From the NCBI GenBank assembly GCA_002205965.3, contig NADL03000609.1, positions 62,001 to 126,000 on the forward strand: 64,000 nucleotides of DNA, read 5' to 3'. Source of the DNA: Kappaphycus alvarezii. Its lineage: Eukaryota; Rhodophyta; Florideophyceae; Gigartinales; Solieriaceae. The notes beneath the pieces were generated by a model. That model ran no database searches, was not told where the DNA came from, and saw only the letters and a list, made by a program, of their open reading frames with translations. A program made the position numbers and the translations under genes. This document shows, in pieces, positions 53,400-62,388 of this stretch. Position 1 is the stretch's first letter; each line of letters opens with the position of its first letter.

Positions 53400-54598
53400 T
53401 TTAATTGTTTGGCGTAACCATGGGAGCGGAGCTCGGCAAACTTTTGATTGGTCGAGCGGTAGAGTTTAGATTAATAGTTGAAATCTTCCTCCCTGTGGTA
53501 TTTCTGTAGCCAAATAGTCTCAGACTTGGCATATTTCCGAGCATCCAAGAAGTGATACATTCTTTCGAGGACTCGAGAATAAGAAGCTTCGAGGATGTGC
53601 TGGAGAACCAGGAATGGCTTGGTAGCGGCTTGGACGTCCATGGCAACCAGCGCCCTAGTAACAAGGTGTGCCTTAGCGTGGGTTTTCTCTCAACTGTTTC
53701 CGATATTCCAGAAGACATCTCCCTCCCGACCGTCGTGAAGGTCAGCTGATTTGATGTGACCGAATAGTCCTTCAGGATCCGAGATGAACCAGTGGAAAGG
53801 AGATAGGGGAACTGCAGACGGTTTCATGAACTTGTTAGGCTTGTCGATAACTGCAAATAATCGATGGATACCGAATATTTCGGGCATGGCCTTCAGTGGA
53901 CGGTGGAGGTAACCATAAGGAGATTACCATTTTGGAATGCTTCGGTGGTGGTACTAGCAGCTTCTATAGCCAGTGTGGGATTAGAGACGAGATTTGCAGT
54001 CCGAAACTCTTTGTAATAACCTTTATGAGATGCAAGAGCGGTTAGCCAGCAAGTAAAAACTTATAGTGTAAGATAATTTCGAAAAAATTGGATTTGGATG
54101 CCCACAACTTTGTTTTCGAGGGATAAGAGACGAGTTTGGCGGCTGGAGCAGCAGAGGATGAGGAAGATGCATTAGACATGAGTGATATGTGAAATTTGAA
54201 TCTGGATCTAGACCTTTACCTCGTCTGGAGATGGTCCGAGGTATGGAAACGAGCCTCAACTTGGAAACAGATATTGCAGGGATGGCGACTATAACCGAAG
54301 GTAATATAGCCTGGTTCAACGGGTTGCCTCCGGACTTTCGCAGGTGCTCGAACACTGGAAATTGACCCAGTAACCACGATGGTTCAGCCTTGATATGCTT
54401 ATGAAATAGCTTTAGAGAAGGACGCATTCTGTCACGCCTGACTTGCTGAAAGTGGTGGAAGGCAAACACGATGAATCTTCTCCGTAAATTCACCCATAAG
54501 TTTTCATTCATTACACCAGAACGACATGAATAACCTTTTCGATTGGACCAATTGCTCCTTATTACATCAAAAAAGACTTTATATTTTGAATAATACAA
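53400..54598 (-). pseudogene. Unknown degraded coding segment U, copy 2, with extension
   Basis: The frame 54598-54023 contains RRRFIVFAFHHFQQVRRDRM, then GNPLNQAILPSVIVAIPA, aligned with copy 1. Further along the minus strand, in changing frames: ANLVSNPTLAIEAAS near 53.98 kb; MPEIFGIHRLFAVIDKPNKF and DPEGLFGHIKSADLHDGRE in the 53887-53690 frame; then HAKAHLVTRALVAMDVQ and ERMYHFLDARKYAKSETIW near 53.6 kb. The run of coherent, non-repetitive protein-like sequence implies a gene of at least 350 codons that has decayed. No family is recognised: neither RT nor transposase motifs are seen. Confidence 0.4.
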
Positions 54599-54699
54599 AC
54601 GATGTCGCCGTTGACGCCTGTAGGCCTTGGCTTACCTCTTGCTAGCAGTCACATGAATTCCGTTCAGCGGATTTTCTCCAGTAACACACCTATGAAATA

Positions 54700-55260
54700 G
54701 AGGTTACTGATGCAGCTCACGCGGAAAGTGCAGGTACGCATGCCTCTCAGAGACGGTACGCGACAGGCGTTCCGCTTTTCAACGGGCCTCCGCCATTTCC
54801 AAACAATTGATTCATTGGGCTCCTTGTCTGTGCCTAGAGACAAACAACAGCCCAAGAGCGTTCTCAGTATGGCTTCAATACTACTAACAAGTATCTCTCT
54901 CGCTCCGGACACACCATGACACATACTTTACCACTCCGAGTCGCTCGATATCTTCGGGGACCACCTCGTTCACTGGGTGCATGGACAAGAGAGAAGTGAC
55001 CGCCACGACTGTCAGGCTACATTACTCACATAGTACTTGGCGAGGGCCAGTCGGCACCTAGCCATGTAACCCCACTCACACGGTAAACAACGCACGAGAC
55101 AGGACAGTAGGTCTATGTGGCGAAGCGGCGGAACAGATTTCTTTGGTGTCACATTCGGTAATAAGCGCGCTCCCTAAAATGGAAGAGTTTCTACGTCTCA
55201 ATCCATTGACTTCATTGAATGAAGTCAACGCTTGGAAGCTCAGGACGTAAAAAATTTCAT
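54700..55260 (+). pseudogene. LINE-A REL endonuclease fragment, copy 5
   Basis: RQAFRFSTGLRHFQ near 54.76 kb, SILLTSISLAPDTP, SLDIFGDHLVHWVHG near 54.95 kb (zinc-module Cys replaced by Trp) and TDFFGVTFGNKRAP near 55.14 kb (catalytic Asp replaced by Gly). Heavily mutated, 5' truncated. Confidence 0.65.
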
Positions 55261-55304
55261 AGCCGAGATTTCGAATTGTATGTACAGGCTTACAAAGTTT
55301 GCCT

Positions 55305-55770
55305 ACCGTGGTGGTAAATCTTTATGGGTTGTAAAATGTTGTACAGAAGCGTGCGAATGGCATTCATAAACTAACTACGGATGCGGGCGGCGGATAGAAA
55401 CTTGTCGGGCCTGCATTACTTGGAGACTAGACGCAGAACGGGTAACCAAGTTACGGAGCTCCTGTTGAGGGAGGAACCGCGACGGGAAGCAGCGAAGGAA
55501 GCAGGGCGACTGAAAAAACCCTTGCCATCGTCGCTCAAGGCGTCATAGATATCAATCGACGGGGAGAGGAATATATCGTTTCGATTGCATTACGTGCCGT
55601 AATGAAGATGTTTCTCGCGATCTGCGAGTGTCGCGGCAGCTACTGCGGTAACCGTACTTGGCGAAATGTTGCGGCATGCGGAGGGGTGGGCAACAGTAAC
55701 GTCGATGGCGATATCAGTACTGTGATGCCCGTATGCAGCAGGTATGTAAATGCTCATTCGTAACGTGGGG
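55305..55770 (-). mobile_element. LINE-B 3' fragment, copy 4
   Basis: The minus strand matches LINE-B from the endonuclease Asp region (about 55.7 kb) to the 3' end at about 55305 (ATAAAGATTTACCACCACG). Indels break every frame. Confidence 0.68.
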
Positions 55771-56171
55771 GACTCTGAATTCCCGAGTTGGTAAAGTGGT
55801 AGAGAAGCGGATGCTCGACGAGGGCGACGATCCCAACTTCCTCACAGTGCCGGGCAATAACGTTCCGGAGGACGTGATATCGACGAGTCATACCGTCCTC
55901 GTATGTGGAGGTCAACGCGTGTTGACCGCTTAGATCTAAGATGGGATGCATACTGATGTGCGCAAATGTTGCCAAAAAAATCTAGAAGAGGACCAAATTC
56001 GGATACAGTATCGGAATTTGTAAGTTATTTTTACATTTCTGAATTTGCAAGATATTTTTAATTAGGATGAATGTGACAAATTCATTGGTTGATTTTTTGT
56101 TTCAAGACACGGTGTAATTAATAAATGTCATTAAACGTCCTAGCTCGTCATAATTTTCGAAGACGTCGCAG

Positions 56172-56179
56172 TATTTAAA
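56172..56179 (+). promoter_or_regulatory. TATTTAAA promoter of LTR gene, copy 3
   Basis: 76 bp upstream of the TTAAC-ATG start at 56255. Confidence 0.55.
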
Positions 56180-56254
56180 GTTCGAAATCGAAGTCGTTGA
56201 GGCAAACCCCCCGCCATCAACTACTCCATCGGCTCACCCCTTTTGGCCCTTAAC

Positions 56255-56840
56255 ATGACCAACCTCCGCCCTTCCCGCTCCATCACCAAGTCATCCAAGG
56301 CCTTCGTCCACTCAACGTTCTGGCCCTGCGATCAAATGGTCCTACCGACTACGACGATTACTGTAGAAGATTGGACCGGGGACGTGTTCGGGAGTGGGTC
56401 CGCCGTAACTGCTTCGAGCAGGCAGAAGAGGCAGAGGAGGAGGAGGAGTGAGAAGAGAACGAAGTGGATGAAGAGGAGGATGAGGAGGACTGGGTGGACC
56501 CCTGGGAGCCACTAGCTTACAACGGTGGGGAGCTCCCATGGAGAACGAAGGGAAGACTGAGAGAGTAATTTTGATCCATGACTTTTCTGACAAAGATGAA
56601 GAGAAGTTTGAAGAGGAGGATGAGTAGGATGAGGGCAAGGGAGACATGGAAAGCCTGGAACACTGGGGGGGGCCGAAAAATATGGACCCGGCTCTGGAAC
56701 CGGATGGGGGTATCTTCAGTGGTCAAGATGTTTCGCAGGGGGCAATGGAGAACTCTAAGCCGTTGGTGGATATTTGTGGGGACTGCTTGGGTGTAATGTA
56801 TAATTTGGAAGAACTTTTTTGCTCTCATGTAGAGGACTAA
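56255..56840 (+). pseudogene. LTR-encoded acidic protein, copy 3
   Basis: The ATG at 56255 opens MTNLRPSRSITK, as in copy 4 (MTNLRP). The middle is decayed; a helix corresponding to IIEFVR is not readable. Acidic stretches (DKDEEKFEEEDE near 56.61 kb) and the C-terminus are clear in the 56646-56840 frame: ALEPDGGIFSGQDVSQG, then VDICGDCLG and LEELFCSHVED before TAA. Stops and indels separate the two ends. Oldest-looking of the four copies. Confidence 0.65.
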
Positions 56841-56971
56841 GATATTTAGGAAAGAATCTAGATATTTATGCTGATAGTATCTGCTGTTAGTCTTTCTCGT
56901 TCACACGATTCCATTTGATGCATTTTCATGGTTCTTGGTATGTTTCTTTGAACTTTACGGTTAGCCAAAAG

Positions 56972-56983
56972 GTCTATATAAGC
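56972..56983 (+). promoter_or_regulatory. Solo LTR genomic TATA box
   Basis: GTCTATATAAGC, identical to the other Ty3 LTRs; still able to drive transcription into flanking DNA in principle. Confidence 0.55.
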
Positions 56984-57293
56984 GGAGTAAACTGATTCTT
57001 CTTGTGGAAGTCAAGCAAGTTGGGAGACAACTTGAAGTCAAGTCCTGAGTAGTAGGAAGCTGACATTCAACTTCAGACCAAGGAAAAAGTTTTCTTACGC
57101 TGGTCGCAGAGCATCAGTTGTAGACCCTGCCCCTTCTATACTTGTTTTTAGCCCTCTTAAATGTCTTCCTTATCCACTACATTTCTTTCGTTCAAATAGA
57201 ACACAGTACTACTTTTTTCGCTTGCAATAATTCGTTCTTGGGGTAATTGGTTCTGAGTATCTCTTTTCCCGACGTTTTACCTCTATCACATAC

Positions 57294-58379
57294 AGTGAAT
57301 GAAATATTTTCATATTTTATGCTGAATTCACGGCAGCCTTTTAAATGCCGCTTAGAAACCAGTCATTTCCAGATTCAGTACGGTCCATTCATTATTTGCC
57401 GTAACCTTGGTTAGCAGCTTGTACATCCTTGCACAGGGCCCTCAGTGCCACTTCGCAATAAGCCACCCAAAATTTCCATCTCTTCTGCAGCTGTCAACTG
57501 GCGCTGCTAGCTGATGACTCACCCAGCGTGCACATTAGAGCAAATGAGTTGCATGCAAAATTCAAATACGTCCTTTCACAAAGACATGTGCAGCGGTAAA
57601 AATGTCCAAATCTAGCATATTTGTCGTATCGGTTTCAATCAGTCCTTCAGGAAATTCCACAGCATCTTCCTAATTCACTAGTTTGTAAGCCCTGTTGCAC
57701 GATTCACGGTTATACGGTAATTAGCTGACCTTGCTTTTTGAAACGGCGACAATAACAAAAGCACTTTTTAAATGCCTCCCTGCTCACAATAACCCTCAAA
57801 CCATTTCCCCTTCCTTCCTAGACTGTCCTTCTCCAACCTTCATTCTGCCACGCTCCGGTGCCTGCGCCGCATTAGGCGTGGGCGCCCGGGCAGTCCTGCC
57901 CTCGTGCGTCTTGCGGATCGCCACTTACGTCTACGGGCTCTGGTTGCATCTATTAGGGATATGGCCTTCTCAAGTGGCGACTTTTCCGCGCCCAGGAAGG
58001 CTTATAACCCTCGAACAAGTAACGCAGCCCCCAGTGCACCCTGTCACTGCCAACCCTGCAGTTTTCCCGCAAGCAGAGTAGAGCTTCTGAACCAAACTCT
58101 CCTTCTGTTCGTACTCAACTTCATTCTGATGGAGAACTTGTCTTCGTCGCTTTCTGTAAGTATCGCGCTCACAGCGGAAGTTTTTCAAACAATTGAAGCA
58201 AAACATGACTCGCCACGGTTGTGATGATGGATTTTTCTTCTTCCACTTCTGCCGGGCATCACACTACTGGCTCAACGCGCAAGACGGCCCTTTGCTTCTC
58301 ATCACTGGTCCATCTGTCTTAAGTCTCAAGTGGACGCAAGTAAGCCAAGAGCAACAATTCGTGTCTTGTGAAAGTTGAC
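57294..58379. other. Spacer with LINE-A-like 5' traces
   Basis: 57810-57870 resembles LINE-A copy 2 near 13.62 kb (CTAGACTGTCCTTCTCCAAC; CATTCTGCCACGCTC). The 116-codon plus frame from 57731 covers this and is not otherwise protein-like. No gene. Confidence 0.4.
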
Positions 58380-58830
58380 CAAATATTTTAATCTCTATCC
58401 CGGTGTCCTACAGTGATGCTGAATTGTGAACAATATTTTTATTGAGGCCCATAATTAATATTATGTGAATCATCAAGGAATAATTTTATATATTTACACT
58501 GGCGCTATTTTATGCTAAATTCAGTGTGAAATAAGTTTTATGTCCTACAGTTGGGTTTATATTATACAGGCTATAATTATTCCAATCATGCTACCAACAA
58601 ATTATTATCTGGATTATTGCTAACCTGGAAAATACTGCAATAATTATTGGTGAGCCTGAATTTTGTCTACCAAAATTATTGCACGGCTTACCTTATTTTG
58701 TAGCAGGTTCACCTGGTTAAAGTGTAAGTAGTCCTATGTTGTTGGAAATACTTTTTTATATCCTCGGGCTAACGAAATATTCCCCTCGAACAGATATAAT
58801 TAAATTTAGTTTTCTATTCATTATCATTCT
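58380..58830. repeat. AT-rich repeat, inverted copy of 39690-40150
   Basis: See 39690-40150. Both copies end towards a CCTCGGGCTA or CTCGAGGATG word followed by ATATTCCCCTCGA. Each stands 3' of LINE-A-like sequence, so it may be a LINE 3' region or an independent element. Confidence 0.72.
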
Positions 58831-58976
58831 AAGACCAATTGTGGCATTTGTTTATTTATTCAAGTTGGAACTACTTATGTTTTGGATCTACCTATCCCAA
58901 TATTTTGCAGGTAATTTGTTGTATTTCTAAGAAAATAACACATAATTCGAGGCCTGGACGTTTTCTGTCCAAGGTA

Positions 58977-59264
58977 TGCATGGGCAACCTTGTTAAGTTC
59001 TACGTCATTCTGCTTAATTTGGCTGTTGAATATCGTGAAAAAAATTGGGCATACAACATACCGGATCAGTACCCTACGAATGCTGTAGTCGGGGATGATT
59101 TTGTTCCAATTCGGCGGTCACTTGACCAAAATTCACTGGATAATCTACTATTTGACTTCATTCTCAACAGCGTTGGTGAGCCTGGAGGACCATCCTCAGA
59201 TGAAAATGAAATGGAAAGCAGAGAAAATTCATATTTGACCGTCAATGGAGCGTCTCTGATCTAG
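58977..59264 (+). CDS. Hypothetical small protein
   Basis: The better start is the ATG at 58977 (MHGNLVKFYVILLN, hydrophobic, with an in-frame ATG at 58981 reading MGNL); the frame is open from 58839 to 59264. It reads FYVILLNLAVEYREKNWAY, DQYPTNAVVGDDFVPIRRSL, NLLFDFILNSVGEPG and an acidic C-terminus (DENEMESREN). The composition is that of a real soluble protein with an acidic tail, and no low-complexity repeat supports an artefact. No family was recognised. It may be an exon of a host gene or a piece of an unknown element. Confidence 0.35.
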   Translation, partial: CMGNLVKFYVILLNLAVEYREKNWAYNIPDQYPTNAVVGDDFVPIRRSLDQNSLDNLLFDFILNSVGEPGGPSSDENEMESRENSYLTVNGASLI

Positions 59265-59389
59265 CTTTCCTTAAAGCCTCTGCGTAGAAGATTAAAAAAA
59301 ATCAACGCTCTCAAACTTGCCACATTGCTCTGGGTCATTACAATAGAGCATTATTTCGTTGTATGTAATAAGAGCTTCGTTTCTTTCTT

Positions 59390-60240
59390 TTGCGACTGCA
59401 ACACGAATTCGGAGAGCTTAATTTTTCAGTGTTTAAGCCTGTTTTGAAAGATTATTTTGGTCTTTCGCCGACCAACTGGTGTTCTGCTGAGTTTCTGAAA
59501 AGAACTGTTGCTTTATGGAGTTTATTTATCATCAATACATTCAATAACGGCGCCCTTTGCATCACGCAGTCCATTGTTGGACCACTCACGCATTTCTGAG
59601 ATCTACTTCAAGATATGGATGATCTTTCCGCAGTTTCTATACATCACGAAACTTGAAGGCCTTACCGCAGTCTTCGGGAGCGAGTTAATGGTATTTTCCG
59701 CTATAGAGTGCCGTCGCCATACGAAAAACTCCGGAATCAATAACCTATTTAAATTCATTGTACTAAAATTTTGCAACTTAACCGGACAAATTAACGCATT
59801 ACTTGCTCATTTGCCTAATCAGTGCCTTTGAGTATTCCACAGAGCCATATCTCGTCGTTGGCGGTTCGGAATGATGAAACAAATCCTTTACTTTCCAAAA
59901 AATGGCAAGAGATTTCTGCTCGGGCCCGATAATCGGGTCTTCGGAGACGCGAAAACCAAGCACGGGTAGAGAGTAGACTTCTTTTGTAGAGTAGTTAGAT
60001 CTTCTTCTCCGCGTGTTTAGGCGCGCCGCGAGTGCGTTTTGTGCTGCCGTTTTACTGAGACACCATTATCGATGAATGGATTAAGCTGCCCAGGGGCCGA
60101 TCGGCAGTTGGTCATCGGGGAGCTCCGGGTAAAACGTAGGTAGCTGTAAAGAGGGCTGTTTGAAATTATTCGAGTAGAATCGAGGAGGGATCAAGTACGT
60201 AGGATTCATAATCTGTGACGAAGGAGGAATCGTTTGGCAT
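59390..60240. other. Spacer with weak coding-like frames
   Basis: Plus frames 59390-59599 (FGELNFSVFKPVLKDYFGLS) and 59508-59831 look faintly protein-like and could be further pieces of the unknown gene at 58977. Nothing recognisable to 60240. Confidence 0.3.
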
Positions 60241-60244
60241 TTTA

Positions 60245-60852
60245 GTCTTGGAAGATAGATCCTATTGCCATGGTTTTCCAGACAAACACAATCAACTCAA
60301 AAAGGGTATACCGAAACAGTAATGGGGAAGGAAGCACGCTCCCTAAAAGCTGCCTTCAGGCAGCCATCAAGCAGGGCGCATTTGACATGACGGCTGCTGC
60401 AGCGTGCCTTTGCATCAAAACCCCGCGAACCTTTCCGTACGTCTCCAGTTCCCTCACAGACACGTTCCTTTCCACGTCATTTAGCACTCCACACGCATCC
60501 GGGTGCAACTCCAAGAGTGGAGATTGGCACAGGCACGAGCCTATCTCTGGTGGAGGTCGCGATAAATGATTGATAACTTCTCTGCTTTGAATTCGCGCCG
60601 TATTCAGAAAAAAGCATCGGGTTGAAGGCCCTCACTCTCCTGTTGGATGGAGCGAGGGATTCACAGAAGTAACATCAAAAAAGTCGGTCCCTCCGCTGCT
60701 TCCCATTGCCTGGATGTCAGGTCTCGTGCGGTGGAGACCATGCGTGGCTCTACAACAAGATGACGAGCAGCTCTTGCCAGGTCTTTCGAGAGAAGTCTTA
60801 CTTGGCGATCATGTCGGTTGATACTTTGGCTCCATGCAAGCAGTGTGTTAGG
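60245..60852 (-). pseudogene. LINE-A REL fragment with 3' end, copy 6
   Basis: Minus strand from RHDRQVRLLSKDLARAARH near 60.79 kb through the R-P-D region in broken frames (TARDLTSRQW), FLMLLL, the tail with HPDACGVLN near 60.5 kb, and AAAAVMSNAPCLMAA near 60.38 kb, to the 3' end near 60245. It is very close to LINE-A copy 1. The 5' truncation point at 60852 abuts the Ty3 LTR. Confidence 0.72.
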
Positions 60853-61199
60853 CGCGTGCTGATAGGAATTGATTTTTTTTGTCGCTGTCATCTACAGACA
60901 TTTAGTTTACTGTACTCCCTCTCCTTGTCCAAATGCTTATAGTTCCGGTCCTTCCTCGTCGTCCTCACTGAGCCTCGCTTATCATTACTGCGGTCCTCTC
61001 CAAACTTACTTCCATTATATCTAGATATTTCTACACTGCATGTACCTCTCTGAATCGATCCTGAATCAAGTTCTTTTCCCTTTTTGCTTATCTTCTCCTC
61101 CAAATTTGTTTTTTCATTGAAAGGGCACAAATGCACTACTACAAATCCTTACAGATTTATTTTACCTATTCCTAATCTATTGAACCTGCCACGGGAACC

Positions 61200-61207
61200 T
61201 ATTTAAA
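61200..61207 (+). promoter_or_regulatory. TATTTAAA promoter of LTR gene, copy 4
   Basis: Placed 107 bp before the ATG at 61314; the flanking GGGAACCTATTTAAACCCC is nearly identical to the left LTR. Confidence 0.6.
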
Positions 61208-61313
61208 CCCCTTTATTCCAAGTTTAAACGTCCCCGATTATTTTGCACATCATCCCTGTCCCCAACACACATAAAACACCTTCCATTACCTCCCATTCCC
61301 CAACCCTACCACA

Positions 61314-61859
61314 ATGACCAATCTACGCCCCTTGAAAGTCATTTCCAAAAATCGCCATCCCCCGCCCCCTAATCTCTGTTCCCCTACTCCCTTTAGAACC
61401 TACTGACCGCGAGGACTACCTGTGCCGGCAAAGAAAGAAAAAAGTTATCGAATTTGTGCGTCTCCTCATTATTGAGGATGAGGTGGAGGAGGTAGTAAGG
61501 GGCGGGAGTGGGACATCGAGGAGGGAGCTGATGAGACCTTCGAGGAGTGGCTGGCCCCTGAGTTGGTCTACGAGGTTAATGAAGAGGAGGAAGGGAAGAA
61601 AAAGAGGAGGATGAGGAGGCGAGGACGAGTTGGATGAGGAACAAGGGGCATGGAAAGTGTTGACTGGTGGGGCTTGGACTGGAAAGTATGGAACGAGTGT
61701 CCGACGATGGAACCGGATGGAGATATCTTTAGTAGTCTAGATATCTCCCAGGGGGAAATAGAGAGTTGTGAGCCATTCGCAGATATTTGTGGGGACTGCT
61801 TGGACAGCATGGATATTTTAGAGGAGTTGTTTGGATCTGATTTAGAGAATGGGAAATAA
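61314..61859 (+). pseudogene. LTR-encoded acidic protein, copy 4
   Basis: The ATG at 61314 opens MTNLRPLKVISKNRH. An in-frame stop follows near 61406 after an indel. In the next frame TDREDYLCRQRKKKVIEFVR and LLIIEDEVEEVV, then (another frame) ETFEEWLAPELVYEVNEEEE, a Lys/Arg/Glu tract, and an intact C-terminus from the ATG at 61650: VDWWGLDWKVWNE, MEPDGDIFSSLDISQGEIES, FADICGDCLD, SMDILEELFGSDLENGK, stop at 61859. The best C-terminal half of the family. At about 180-195 residues the full protein would be small. Localisation and partners unknown. Confidence 0.7.
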
Positions 61860-61983
61860 GAGGACCAAATTAATTGTTAGTTTCTTAAGTATTTTTGCTT
61901 AGAGTATATTGTCCACACAAAGTATTTTTATGCATTTCTTAGTATCTTCTGTAGTTTTGTTCGGACTTTAGGGGTAGCCAAAA

Positions 61984-61995
61984 GTCTATATAAGC
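61984..61995 (+). promoter_or_regulatory. Ty3 element B genomic TATA box
   Basis: GTCTATATAAGC, 125 bp after the stop of the LTR gene and about 400 bp before gag. Confidence 0.6.
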
Positions 61996-62028
61996 TGAGT
62001 AAACTGCTTCCTCATGGAGAGGTCAAGC

Positions 62029-62086
62029 AAGTTGGCAGACAACTTCAAGCCAAGTCCCGAGTAGTAGGAAGTTGAGAGTCAACTTC
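62029..62086 (+). promoter_or_regulatory. Paired hairpins in the Ty3 LTR transcript leader
   Basis: Two inverted repeats follow the TATA box: AAGTTG-GCAGA-CAACTT (62029-62045) and GAAGTTGA-GAG-TCAACTTC (62068-62086). Both are kept in the LTRs at 1 kb and 7.7 kb. The first is broken in the 48-kb copy and the second is altered in the 57-kb copy. In RNA they would form two stem-loops near the 5' end. A packaging or termination role is possible but unproven. Confidence 0.5.
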
Positions 62087-62388
62087 AGACCCAAGAAAAC
62101 TTTTTCTTACGCTAGTCGCAGAGCGTCGGTGGTAGACCCTGCCCCTTTTATACTTGCTTGTAGCTTCTCTCAACTCTCTTCTATATACACTCCCTTTTGT
62201 TCGTTCAACAATACCACGGCAGCACTTTTGTCGCTCGCAACACCTCCTTCTCAGGGTAATTGGTTCTGAGGATCTCTCCCCCGCCGATTTACCCCTATCA
62301 TTTGGTACTCTTGTGGAGGGGGTTGCACCCGAGGTATTCGAGTTGAGCAGTAGTAAGGAACACTTCGGGGGATTTCTTTTCTGTAATC

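Larger units (their letters stand above)
49359..54690. other. 5.3-kb stretch without a recognised gene
   Basis: No retroelement motif, RNA gene or long ORF. Protein-like readings on the minus strand (51440-51180, 50983-50055, 54520-53400) suggest one or more old, degraded coding sequences; see the two entries below. GC content is lower and base composition more even than in the LINE regions. Confidence 0.45.
55954..57288 (+). repeat. Solo Ty3 LTR with LTR gene, copy 3
   Basis: 1335 bp from TGATGTGCGC to CTATCA, flanked by a perfect 5-bp target duplication CATAC (55949-55953; 57289-57293). No gag or pol adjoins it. It contains in order the U3 start shared with 8211-8030, TATTTAAA, the LTR gene, GTCTATATAAGC, hairpins and U5. 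It shows that the gene is part of the LTR. Confidence 0.88.
60880..62300 (+). repeat. 5' LTR of Ty3 element B, with LTR gene (copy 4)
   Basis: From TGTCGCTGTC (60880; an alternative start is TGATAGG at 60860, the exact inverse of the terminal CCTATCA) to 62300. From 60985 it matches the left LTR in reverse complement. It contains the LTR gene, both TATA boxes, two hairpins, the antisense TATA-like box and U5, and is followed by the same primer-binding site and gag. It is the only complete gene-bearing 5' LTR in the window. Confidence 0.8.

Noticed and set aside
55770..55920. tRNA-like GTGGTAGAGAAGCGG word
   Set aside because: No cloverleaf, T-arm or 3' acceptor pairing could be built.
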